Shown piece by piece: positions 5,382-12,745 of a stretch of DNA of 15,625 nucleotides. Position 1 is the stretch's first letter, and each line of letters starts with the position of its first letter. The notes below the pieces were generated by a model. That model worked only from the letters and a program-made list of their open reading frames with translations, searched no databases and was not told where the DNA came from. A program made the translations under genes and the position numbers. This stretch comes from Alphaproteobacteria bacterium UBA3439 (GTDB taxonomy: Bacteria > Pseudomonadota > Alphaproteobacteria > Puniceispirillales > Puniceispirillaceae), in NCBI GenBank assembly GCA_002378605.1, contig DFSK01000043.1, forward strand, positions 1 to 15,625, in the 5' to 3' direction.

Positions 5382-7361
5382 CTAGCCAGCCTGTTTTGCC
5401 CTGATCCAGTTGCTATAGCCGCCAGCAAGCATGATATGTCTTTGCCGGTCAGAGGCGGTTAATCTTGCCGGAATATGGATTGATTTATTTTCGATCAATA
5501 CATCAAAAATGACCGCGCCTTGTTTGATCAAATCTTGGATATTGTCGATCACCAGCCGGTCACCAGCCCCGATTTTTTCCCAATCATCAGCATTTTCAAA
5601 CACCAATGGCAGGATTGCCGAATTGATCAGATTTTGCCAATGGATGCGTGCAAAGCTTTTGGCGATGACAAGCCGAAGCCCAAGATATTGCGGGGCAATG
5701 GCGGCATGTTCGCGGCTTGATCCTTGGCCATAATTATGACCGGCAATAATGGCATGAAACTGGTTTTCAAGTGCATTGGCGCGCCAGGTGGCGGCGTAAG
5801 TCGCGTCGATATTGTCAAAAGATAATTCGGCAATTTTCGGAATATTGGATCGATAGGGAAGCGCGCGTGCACCAGCAGGGCTGATATAGTCGGTCGAGAT
5901 ATTCTCGCCAAGATGGAGCGCAACATCGACTTGCAGCCGGTTTGCAATCGGCAGGATATCGGGGATTGTTGAAATATTTGGCCCGCGTTCGATATGAACC
6001 AAACGTGACTCTGATTGTGACAGCGGGGCCTCGATCTCACCGCATAAAATCCAATCGGCTGGCGTTTGCACTTGCGGATAGGCAATGCCAAGATCGCGCG
6101 GGTCGGTAATCACACCGGTAATGGCTGATGCGGTCGCGGTTTCAGGGCTGCATAAAAATACCTGATCATCCTTTACACCGCTACGGCCCGGGAAATTGCG
6201 CGGTACCGTGCGTAACGAATTTTTCCCCGATGCGGGGGCTTGCCCCATGCCATTGCAACCATTGCAGCCGGTTTGATGAAGCCGCCCACCAGCCATTAGC
6301 AATTTATTGAGATGTCCGGCCGAAATGAGATTAGTCAAAACGCGGCGGGTCGAAGGATTGATGTCAAATGAGACACCAGCGGCAATCGACCGGCCGTCAA
6401 GCATCATTGCAGCGATGGCAAAATCACGATAGCCCGGATTGGCGGATGAGCCGATATAGGCCTGATAAAGCGGCGCACCTGCGGCTTCACGAACGGTAAC
6501 CACCTTATCGGGGCTTGAGGGAAGCGCAATCATCGGAACGATTGTCGATAGATCAATGGAATCATGATGGTCAAAGCCGGCGCCATCATCGGCGGCGCGG
6601 GCAACATAATCATGCGCGCGCCCGTTTTCGGCCAAAAAGCGCTGGGTTTCTTCATCTGATGGGAAAACGCTTGAGGTCGCGCCAAGCTCGGTTCCCATAT
6701 TGGCAATAACATGCCTGTCCATTGCGCTTAATGTTGCAACGCCCGGCCCGTAATATTCCAAAATGCGGTTGGTTCCGCCTTTCACGCTGTGGCGTTGAAG
6801 CAATGTCAAAATAATATCTTTTGCGCTTACCCATTCGGCAAGACGGCCTGTTAAATGAATGCCCATCACTTCGGGCATTGGAATATTTAATGGCTCTCCC
6901 GCCAGAATAGATGCGCCTTCGACACTGCCAACGCCAATGGCCAGCATACCAACGCCGCCATTGGCTGGTGTATGACTGTCAGTGCCGACAAGCAATTTTC
7001 CCGGGATGGCAAAATGTTCTTGATGGGTTGGGTGTGAAATGCCGTTCCCTGGCCCGCTGTAATGAATGCCAAGACGGGCGCAGCATGACCGCAAAAACAC
7101 ATGATCATCGGGGTTGCGAAAATCGGTCTGCAATAGGTTGTGATCGACATATTGGCAGGCAAGATCAATGGCAATGCGGTCAATGCCCATCGCTTCTAAC
7201 GCCTGCATTGTCAGAGTGCTTAGCGCATCTTGCATCAAAAGCTGATCAACTTTTAATTGGATTTCATGACCGGCAATCATATCGCCAGTGATCAGATGTT
7301 CGGCGATCAATTGATGCGTTAGATTTTGGGGCTGGGTTGTGGATGAGATTGGCACAGGCAT
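5382..7361 (-). CDS. acn: Aconitate hydratase, short (Aquifex-type) form
   Basis: A 659-residue single-chain aconitase-superfamily enzyme, expected to interconvert citrate and isocitrate in the cytoplasmic TCA cycle. The large catalytic part carries GTDSHTPANGG (126-136) and the cluster segment GCNGCNGMGQ (365-374) with Cys366 and Cys369. The C-terminal swivel domain carries YGQGSSREHA and SFARIHWQNL. The length is well below the roughly 890 residues of AcnA/AcnB and fits the Aquifex-type subgroup. The motif that normally supplies a third Fe-S cysteine (IGSCTN) reads YIGSSANPG, with Ser306 in that place; I believe this is shared by the subgroup. A homoaconitase or isopropylmalate-type hydratase is a less likely alternative. 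The ATG at 7361 follows AAGGA. The gene appears monocistronic. Confidence 0.85.
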   Translation of the reverse strand: MPVPISSTTQPQNLTHQLIAEHLITGDMIAGHEIQLKVDQLLMQDALSTLTMQALEAMGIDRIAIDLACQYVDHNLLQTDFRNPDDHVFLRSCCARLGIHYSGPGNGISHPTHQEHFAIPGKLLVGTDSHTPANGGVGMLAIGVGSVEGASILAGEPLNIPMPEVMGIHLTGRLAEWVSAKDIILTLLQRHSVKGGTNRILEYYGPGVATLSAMDRHVIANMGTELGATSSVFPSDEETQRFLAENGRAHDYVARAADDGAGFDHHDSIDLSTIVPMIALPSSPDKVVTVREAAGAPLYQAYIGSSANPGYRDFAIAAMMLDGRSIAAGVSFDINPSTRRVLTNLISAGHLNKLLMAGGRLHQTGCNGCNGMGQAPASGKNSLRTVPRNFPGRSGVKDDQVFLCSPETATASAITGVITDPRDLGIAYPQVQTPADWILCGEIEAPLSQSESRLVHIERGPNISTIPDILPIANRLQVDVALHLGENISTDYISPAGARALPYRSNIPKIAELSFDNIDATYAATWRANALENQFHAIIAGHNYGQGSSREHAAIAPQYLGLRLVIAKSFARIHWQNLINSAILPLVFENADDWEKIGAGDRLVIDNIQDLIKQGAVIFDVLIENKSIHIPARLTASDRQRHIMLAGGYSNWIRAKQAG

Positions 7362-7447
7362 AAATCCTTAACGAACAAACGACCACGCAGTCTAGCCAAT
7401 TTGTCAGTCGCCATACAAACACAAGCTGATCAAAGTTGGATTTATTT

Positions 7448-7478
7448 AACCGGCCCGTCAGGTGATAACGGGCCGGTT
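7448..7478 (-). terminator. Strong hairpin downstream of htpG
   Basis: A perfect 11-base-pair stem, AACCGGCCCGT with ACGGGCCGGTT, surrounds a nine-base loop and begins 10 bases after the htpG stop. The minus-strand sequence beyond it is AAATAAAT rather than a T-run. It may terminate weakly, pause polymerase or protect the mRNA 3' end. Confidence 0.6.
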
Positions 7479-7488
7479 GATTATGTGT

Positions 7489-9351
7489 TTAGCTGGCAAG
7501 CGCCTTTTGCATGACGTCGGACAGGCGTTTGGCAAAGTCGCGCGGATCAATGATAGCCTCGCCCTCGGCGACAAGCGCGCTGTCTAAAATCAATTTGGCA
7601 AAATCATCCGATCCTTCAAATTCGCCCGCTTCTAGCTTGGCATTCAATGATTTGATCAATGGATGTTTGGCATTCACTTCCAGAACTTTCGGCATGCCTT
7701 TGAAATCGGGATTATGCATGCGCATCATGCGTTCCATCTGCTGATCCATGCCATTATCATCAGCGACAAGGCGGGCAAGGCTGGTTTCCATATTTGCCGA
7801 GCTGCGCACATTGGCGACATTGCCGTCTAGAACATGTTTGATCTTGGCAACAAATTGATCGGACAAAATTTCTTCTGGCTGGTCATCTTTTGATGTGTCT
7901 TCACCAACTTTGGAAATATCAACCTCGCCGCGGGTGATTGACTGAAAATTCTTGCCTGCAAATTGCGTGATATTGGACAACCAGAAATCATCAATCGGAT
8001 CAGTGAGCAGCAAAACGTCAATAGTCTTGGCCTGAAAGGATTCAAGATGCGGGCTTAGCCGCGCCCGATCGGCATCATCGGATGAGAGATAATAAATGAC
8101 ATCCTGATTTTCGGCGAAATCATCAATATAATCCTGAAGCGTGATCAATTTGTCAGTTTTGGTTGACCGGAACAGGCAAATTTCAAGAAGCTTTTCACTA
8201 TTGGCCTGATCTTCATAAAGCCCTTCTTTTAAAACCTTGCCAAGCCCTTCCCAGAAAGTGGCATATTCGTCACGCCGCTTTTCCAATGCTTTTTTCAGCT
8301 CGGATAGAACCCGTTTGACAACGGCCTTGCTGATTTTGGTGACAGCCGGATTTTGCTGCAACATTTCACGGCTGACATTCAAATCAACATCGGGCGTGTC
8401 GATAATGCCGCGTAAGAACCGCATCCATTTTGGGACAAGCCCTTCATAATCATCGGTGATAAAGACACGATTTACATAAAGATGCAGCTTTGACTTGCGC
8501 TCAGGATCATACAGGTCGAACGGTGCTGATGACGGGATGAAAAGCAGGTTGGTAAATTCAACCGCGCCTTCGGTTTTATTGTGAAGCGTGACAAAGGGCT
8601 TGTCATAAGATGACGCCACCGCATTGTAAAATGACGTATATTCGTCTTCGGAAATATCTTTTGCCGCGCGGGTCCACAGGGCGGCTGATGAATTTAGCTG
8701 ATCGGCTGCATCATCCTTGCCGATCCAGAAAATTGGCTGGGCAATGTGATCTGAATATTTTTTGACAAGATGCGTAATGCGCTCTTGTTCCAGATATTCT
8801 TTGGCTTCTTTGCGAAGATGCAGAACAACGCTTGTTCCGGTTTCATCGCGGCTGGCATCGGTGATGGTAAAGCCGCCTTGACCATCGCTTGCCCACAAGC
8901 TGGCCGTTTTGGCACCATGTTTTTTTGACAAGACTTCAACCTGATCGGCAACCATAAAGGCCGAATAGAACCCAACGCCGAATTGCCCAATAAGCTGGTC
9001 ACTCACATCATCGGCGTCATTAGCGGTTTTGGCGGCTTCGATAAAGGCCTTGGTTCCCGAACTTGCAATGGTGCCAAGCGTTTCGACCATTTCATCCGCA
9101 GACAGGCCAATGCCGTTATCTGACAAGGTGATGGTTTTGTCCTTTTTATTGACGGCAATAGTGATTTTGCCATCAAAAGTATCGGCGGCATTGCCAGCCG
9201 TAATAATGTCAAATTTGCGTTTATTAATCGCGTCTGAAGCATTCGAAATCAGCTCGCGAAGGAAGATTTCTTTTTGCGAATAAAGTGAATTGATCACGAT
9301 GCTCAGAATTTTTCCGGTATCGGCTTCAAAATTGAATGTTTGAACAGTCAT
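7489..9351 (-). CDS. htpG: Chaperone protein HtpG (bacterial Hsp90)
   Basis: A 620-residue ATP-dependent cytoplasmic chaperone, close to the 624 residues of the E. coli protein. The GHKL ATPase domain is complete: SLYSQKEIFLRELISNASDA (22-41), LSDNGIGL (76-83), TLGTIASSGTKAF (91-103) and IGQFGVGFYSAF (121-132). The middle domain keeps LNVSREMLQQN, which contains the catalytic-loop arginine, and the C-terminal dimerisation region runs to the end. The ATG at 9351 is preceded by AAGGAG with ideal spacing; the longer frame from 9411 overlaps the predicted heat-shock promoter and is rejected. It lies alone, divergent from the deacetylase gene. Confidence 0.97.
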   Translation of the reverse strand: MTVQTFNFEADTGKILSIVINSLYSQKEIFLRELISNASDAINKRKFDIITAGNAADTFDGKITIAVNKKDKTITLSDNGIGLSADEMVETLGTIASSGTKAFIEAAKTANDADDVSDQLIGQFGVGFYSAFMVADQVEVLSKKHGAKTASLWASDGQGGFTITDASRDETGTSVVLHLRKEAKEYLEQERITHLVKKYSDHIAQPIFWIGKDDAADQLNSSAALWTRAAKDISEDEYTSFYNAVASSYDKPFVTLHNKTEGAVEFTNLLFIPSSAPFDLYDPERKSKLHLYVNRVFITDDYEGLVPKWMRFLRGIIDTPDVDLNVSREMLQQNPAVTKISKAVVKRVLSELKKALEKRRDEYATFWEGLGKVLKEGLYEDQANSEKLLEICLFRSTKTDKLITLQDYIDDFAENQDVIYYLSSDDADRARLSPHLESFQAKTIDVLLLTDPIDDFWLSNITQFAGKNFQSITRGEVDISKVGEDTSKDDQPEEILSDQFVAKIKHVLDGNVANVRSSANMETSLARLVADDNGMDQQMERMMRMHNPDFKGMPKVLEVNAKHPLIKSLNAKLEAGEFEGSDDFAKLILDSALVAEGEAIIDPRDFAKRLSDVMQKALAS

Positions 9352-9383
9352 GCGTTGCTCCTTGGTAACACGATGCCTAGAGG

Positions 9384-9412
9384 ATCTAAGCTCTTGGCAA
9401 CTGATTTTCAAG
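9384..9412 (-). promoter_or_regulatory. htpG: RpoH (sigma-32-like) promoter of htpG
   Basis: On the minus strand CTTGAAA (9406-9412), a perfect match to the heat-shock -35 element, is followed after 15 bases by CTTAGAT (9384-9390). The latter resembles the alphaproteobacterial heat-shock -10 element. The start of transcription would lie near 9377, about 25 bases before the htpG ATG. Heat-shock control of htpG by RpoH is well known in proteobacteria. Confidence 0.6.
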
Positions 9413-9532
9413 ATGAAGCAAACATAGAAAACAGTATTTTAGGTGATTGCCATCTGCCTTGCCGCCATTTGCTGTTGCGGCGTTGGGGCATTCCCATCGG
9501 GTAAATCTATGCTAGGGTTTATCGTCAAAGCC

Positions 9533-9554
9533 AAAAGCCGCATCCGGCGGTTTT
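9533..9554 (+). other. Terminator-like hairpin in the deacetylase gene leader
   Basis: AAAA-G-CCGC faces GCGG-TTTT over a five-base loop, giving a short GC stem flanked by A and T runs, symmetric on both strands. It lies about 25 bases before the start codon at 9580 between divergent genes, where no transcript needs ending. An attenuator or chance structure are both possible; the GC stem is only four pairs. Confidence 0.25.
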
Positions 9555-9579
9555 GCGATGGCCGCATATTTAGGAAAAA

Positions 9580-10524
9580 ATGATGAAACCTGCCCTTATC
9601 ACACATGAAATATCAGCCCGCCATGATGTGCCGGCTGGCCATCCCGAACGGCCTGAACGATATGCGGCCATTCTTGATCATATTGGCGATGGTTATCAAT
9701 CATGGCAGCGTGCCGCAGCGCCGCTTGCCGTGCGGGCCCAGCTAGAGCTGGTACATAGTGAATCCTATCTTGATATGGTGTTTGACGTAACCGGTGATGC
9801 CGATGAGCCAGCGCCGCTTGATGCCGATACATGGGCCAGCAAGCGCGGCTATGAATGCGCATCGCGCGCGGTTGGCGGCGCGTGTCTTGCCGTTGATATG
9901 GTGATGGAAAATAAGGCCAGTACCGCCTTTAGCCTGATGCGCCCGCCAGGCCATCATGCCGAACCTGAACAGGCAATGGGGTTCTGCCTGTTTTCCAGCG
10001 CGGCGATTGCGGCGCGTCATGCCCAGCAAAAATGGGGATTGAACCGCATTGCCGTTGTTGATTTTGATGTTCATCACGGTAATGGTACACAAGCCTGTTT
10101 CTGGAATGATGGAAGCCTGTTTTACGCGTCATCGCATCAAATGCCGCTTTTCCCGGGTACGGGGGCCTATGATGAAACAGGTGCCTATCAGAATATTTTC
10201 AATCTGCCATTGGCTTATGGCACCGGTGGCAGCACCATCCGGTTGGGTTGGCGTGATGATTTATTGCCTTCGGTTGTTGCGGCCAAACCTGATCTGATTA
10301 TAATTTCGGCTGGTTTCGACGCGCATGAGGCAGACCCCCTTGGTGGGTTGCAGATGACAAGCGGTGATTTTGGCATTTTGACAAATGATATCATTGATGC
10401 CGCAAATGAAGTGGCTGAGCACAGTGGCGCAGTGCGGGTGGTTAGCCTGCTTGAGGGCGGCTACGACCTTGATGCGCTTGGACAAAGCGTTTGTCAGCAT
10501 ATGACGGCGCTCGAGAGCATTTAG
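9580..10524 (+). CDS. Histone-deacetylase-family zinc amidohydrolase
   Basis: A 314-residue arginase/deacetylase-fold enzyme related to class II HDACs and bacterial acetylpolyamine amidohydrolases. HPERPERY (21-28) is the usual N-terminal motif. RPPGHHAE (121-128) supplies the charge-relay histidines 125 and 126. Asp163 and His165 in DFDVHHGNGT and Asp247 in SAGFDAHEADPLGG are the zinc ligands, and Tyr295 in EGGYDL is the catalytic tyrosine. All catalytic residues are therefore present, and hydrolysis of an acetyl amide (polyamine, lysine or small metabolite) is expected. The natural substrate cannot be read from the sequence. AGGA at 9572-9575 suits the second of two tandem ATGs (9583) slightly better than the first. 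There is no partner gene on the same strand, and I see no clear terminator in 10525-10609. Confidence 0.92.
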   Translation: MMKPALITHEISARHDVPAGHPERPERYAAILDHIGDGYQSWQRAAAPLAVRAQLELVHSESYLDMVFDVTGDADEPAPLDADTWASKRGYECASRAVGGACLAVDMVMENKASTAFSLMRPPGHHAEPEQAMGFCLFSSAAIAARHAQQKWGLNRIAVVDFDVHHGNGTQACFWNDGSLFYASSHQMPLFPGTGAYDETGAYQNIFNLPLAYGTGGSTIRLGWRDDLLPSVVAAKPDLIIISAGFDAHEADPLGGLQMTSGDFGILTNDIIDAANEVAEHSGAVRVVSLLEGGYDLDALGQSVCQHMTALESI

Positions 10525-10609
10525 CACAACCCAGCCTTCGGGCAGTCTCTCAAGGATAGTCAGATGAGGCGGCTCTTTTGTGACTCTTCTGCTGATTTTA
10601 GAGGATGTT

Positions 10610-11383
10610 TTAAGGAGCAGGTTTAATCAAAGCATTGCCGGTATAGGGAATATTATTATCGACAAGATCCCATATGTGTCGTCCAGCTGGGTTTTGCTGT
10701 TCCTCCATAACGTGAGCCACCAATCCGGCGGCGCGTGAAATTACCGCAAAGCCACGCATGATTCGGATTGGAATTGCTGCGCCCATAAATACTGCTGCGG
10801 TGGCGCCGGTCGCATTGATCGTCAGATGTTTACCATAGATCTGGTCAACATGTTGCCCAAGCTTTTGCATCATCGCAATTGGGCGTTTATCAATTTCATC
10901 ATGTGCCATGGCGATTTCAAATAATTTTGGCGTTCGTGGATCATCCGGGCGATGGAGGTGATGCCCAAAGCCGGGCATGTGATTGCCACTGTCTAGATGT
11001 TGCTGGACGATGCGCTGGCAAGCTGTATCTTGGCCGGTGGGATCATTGGAGATATCTTCCAAAACTTTCGCTGCATTTTCCATGGTGCCAATAAATTGGC
11101 TGGCGACGCTCAACAATCCCGCCGCCACTGCTGACTGCATGGCCTCTGGAGCAGAGAGGTATGTCATGCGGGCGGCGATAGCACTTGGTGTAAAGCCATG
11201 TTCCATTAAGGTGACAAGCACCGCATCCAAAATTGCGCGCTGTCCATCTGATGGCGCAACCCCCATAATGTGATAAAACATGGCATCAGTGAAACTCATT
11301 TTCCCCATCACATCTTCGACAAGATTTTTATCGCGAAGGAACAAAGCTTCATTTGTATGGGTGGATAGTTTTGTCTCGGCCAT
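10610..11383 (-). CDS. Short citrate-synthase-fold protein (citryl-CoA lyase-like)
   Basis: A 257-residue protein, much shorter than citrate synthase (about 430), matching the short forms commonly annotated citryl-CoA lyase. Recognisable parts are EHGFTPSA (61-68), containing the equivalent of the first catalytic histidine (His62); MPGFGHHLHRPDDPR (136-150), with His141 as the oxaloacetate-region histidine; and ISRAAGLVAH (215-224). The segment that normally carries the catalytic aspartate (NVDG or NVDF) reads INATGA (189-194), so that residue appears replaced by Thr192. True citrate synthase or citryl-CoA lyase activity is therefore doubtful; a related CoA-thioester reaction is possible. AAGGAG precedes the ATG at 11383. 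It lies 29 bases downstream of an M20 peptidase gene on the same strand, so the two are probably co-transcribed. Confidence 0.75.
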   Translation of the reverse strand: MAETKLSTHTNEALFLRDKNLVEDVMGKMSFTDAMFYHIMGVAPSDGQRAILDAVLVTLMEHGFTPSAIAARMTYLSAPEAMQSAVAAGLLSVASQFIGTMENAAKVLEDISNDPTGQDTACQRIVQQHLDSGNHMPGFGHHLHRPDDPRTPKLFEIAMAHDEIDKRPIAMMQKLGQHVDQIYGKHLTINATGATAAVFMGAAIPIRIMRGFAVISRAAGLVAHVMEEQQNPAGRHIWDLVDNNIPYTGNALIKPAP

Positions 11384-11412
11384 AGACAGCTCCTTGTGCA
11401 GCGGTTAAGGGG

Positions 11413-12552
11413 TTAGAAATTTTGGTCAATACCCATCAGCAAACCGGCCATCATCTTACCCCGCATTGCCAGACTATCAATTTCAATATGTTCTTCGAGT
11501 GTATGATATTTGTCGCCAGCTACCCCAAGACCGTCAAGCGTTGGAACACCCATTGCACCGGTAAAATTACCGTCGCTGCCACCGCCTGAACTTTCATGAC
11601 GAAATGGCTGGCCTAGCTGCGTGGCAAGATCATTAGCCAGCTCAACAAGTTTCAGACCAGCCGTGGATGGCGTCCAGACGGGCCTGGTTAGGCCAAGCTT
11701 GACCTTGGTAATAACCTCGCCATCCGGATCATTATGTTCAAGCATTCTGGCAATGCCATCATCCAGGTCTTCTTGGCGTTTTGACATTGATAGAACCTCA
11801 GCACTGGCTTTTGATGAAACGCAATTCACCCATTTTCCAGCTTGCATAACACCGACTGAAAAGCTGCAATCCTCACTTGTCATGGCATCAATATCGATAA
11901 TTTTTTCGGCCATCTTACGGATTGCTGAACGCCCTTCAGACAATCGTAATCCGGCATGGCTTGGCCTGCCATAGGTAGTGACATCATAGCGAGCAACAGC
12001 GTAGCGGCCAGATGTGACGCCATTACCTTTTCGTGCTGGTTCAGGTATCAGGACTGCCTTTGCCCGCGCGGCTTCGGCTTCGATCAGGGCGCGGGTGTGC
12101 GGTGATCCAATTTCTTCGTCCGAAGTAAAGAGGACGGTGATGGGAAGTGGCGTTTCAAGCCCGGCCTTTTGCAGCTGGCGGATCGCCTCTAGTGCCAAAT
12201 AGTTGCCACCTTTCATGTCGCAAATGCCGGGGCCATAGCAGCGGTTGCCGTCTCTTTTGAACGGCAGTTCTGCCAGCGTGCCAAGCGGGTGAACCGTATC
12301 CATATGGCCAATAATCAAAATCCCAGGCTGGTCAGATTTTGGATGAGCAAAACGCGCGCGAATACAATCACCAATTGAGGAATGTGGTGAAATGCGCTCA
12401 ATGGATGCCCCCATAACTGCAAGGTCATGTGCTGCCATATCCTGCATCCGATTCACCGCTGCCGGATCATAGCTGGGGCTTTCGCACAAAACCCAGGGCT
12501 TTAATCCTTCAAGCATATCCTCATCATTAAACCCCAGATGCGCTATATTCAT
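11413..12552 (-). CDS. M20-family zinc carboxypeptidase/deacylase (CPG2/ArgE-like)
   Basis: A 379-residue cytoplasmic metallohydrolase of the M20 family (carboxypeptidase G2, ArgE, DapE). Predicted zinc ligands are His83 (GHMDT), Asp112 (CDMKGG), Glu147 (SDEEIGS), Glu171 (PEPARKG) and His350 (KYHTLEEH); Asp85 and Glu146 are the expected catalytic acids. A lid or dimerisation domain fills about 185-295, with RPSHAG around His199. No signal peptide is seen. The family cleaves C-terminal amide bonds, often releasing glutamate or another amino acid. The start has a GGAGGG ribosome binding site six bases upstream. It is first in an operon with the citrate-synthase-like gene and divergent from the GGT-like gene, suggesting related substrates. 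Exact substrate unknown. Confidence 0.88.
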   Translation of the reverse strand: MNIAHLGFNDEDMLEGLKPWVLCESPSYDPAAVNRMQDMAAHDLAVMGASIERISPHSSIGDCIRARFAHPKSDQPGILIIGHMDTVHPLGTLAELPFKRDGNRCYGPGICDMKGGNYLALEAIRQLQKAGLETPLPITVLFTSDEEIGSPHTRALIEAEAARAKAVLIPEPARKGNGVTSGRYAVARYDVTTYGRPSHAGLRLSEGRSAIRKMAEKIIDIDAMTSEDCSFSVGVMQAGKWVNCVSSKASAEVLSMSKRQEDLDDGIARMLEHNDPDGEVITKVKLGLTRPVWTPSTAGLKLVELANDLATQLGQPFRHESSGGGSDGNFTGAMGVPTLDGLGVAGDKYHTLEEHIEIDSLAMRGKMMAGLLMGIDQNF

Positions 12553-12596
12553 GATTGCCCTCCGTTTTTCCGTTTACCTGTTTATCTTGTAGCTCA

Positions 12597-12626
12597 ATCA
12601 TAACGGTAGCGTGCCGATCATCACAA
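12597..12626 (-). promoter_or_regulatory. Candidate promoter of the M20 / citrate-synthase-like operon
   Basis: On the minus strand TTGTGA (12621-12626), an 18-base spacer and TATGAT (12597-12602) match the sigma-70 hexamers at four and five positions. The leader would be about 38 bases. The divergent 193-base gap (12553-12745) should also hold the promoter of the GGT-like gene, but I see no convincing one. Confidence 0.4.
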
Positions 12627-12745
12627 AAACAAGCCATTAGCTGATAATAATTCACCACCTATAGCTCAGAAGAGTTCACTGGCAAGAATTTCAAAAACCT
12701 GTTTAAGTCGGTGATGGACTAGGTGGATAATTCGTAAAGGAAAGC

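Noticed and set aside
7362..7447. Promoter for the aconitase gene (TTGTAT ... TAGACT on the minus strand)
   Set aside because: The -10 match is only four of six, the -35 is poor, and the spacing is 18. It is not strong enough to annotate.
9352..9411. N-terminal extension of HtpG by 20 residues
   Set aside because: The ATG at 9351 has an ideal AAGGAG, and the extension would overlap the heat-shock promoter. It also has no counterpart in Hsp90 proteins.
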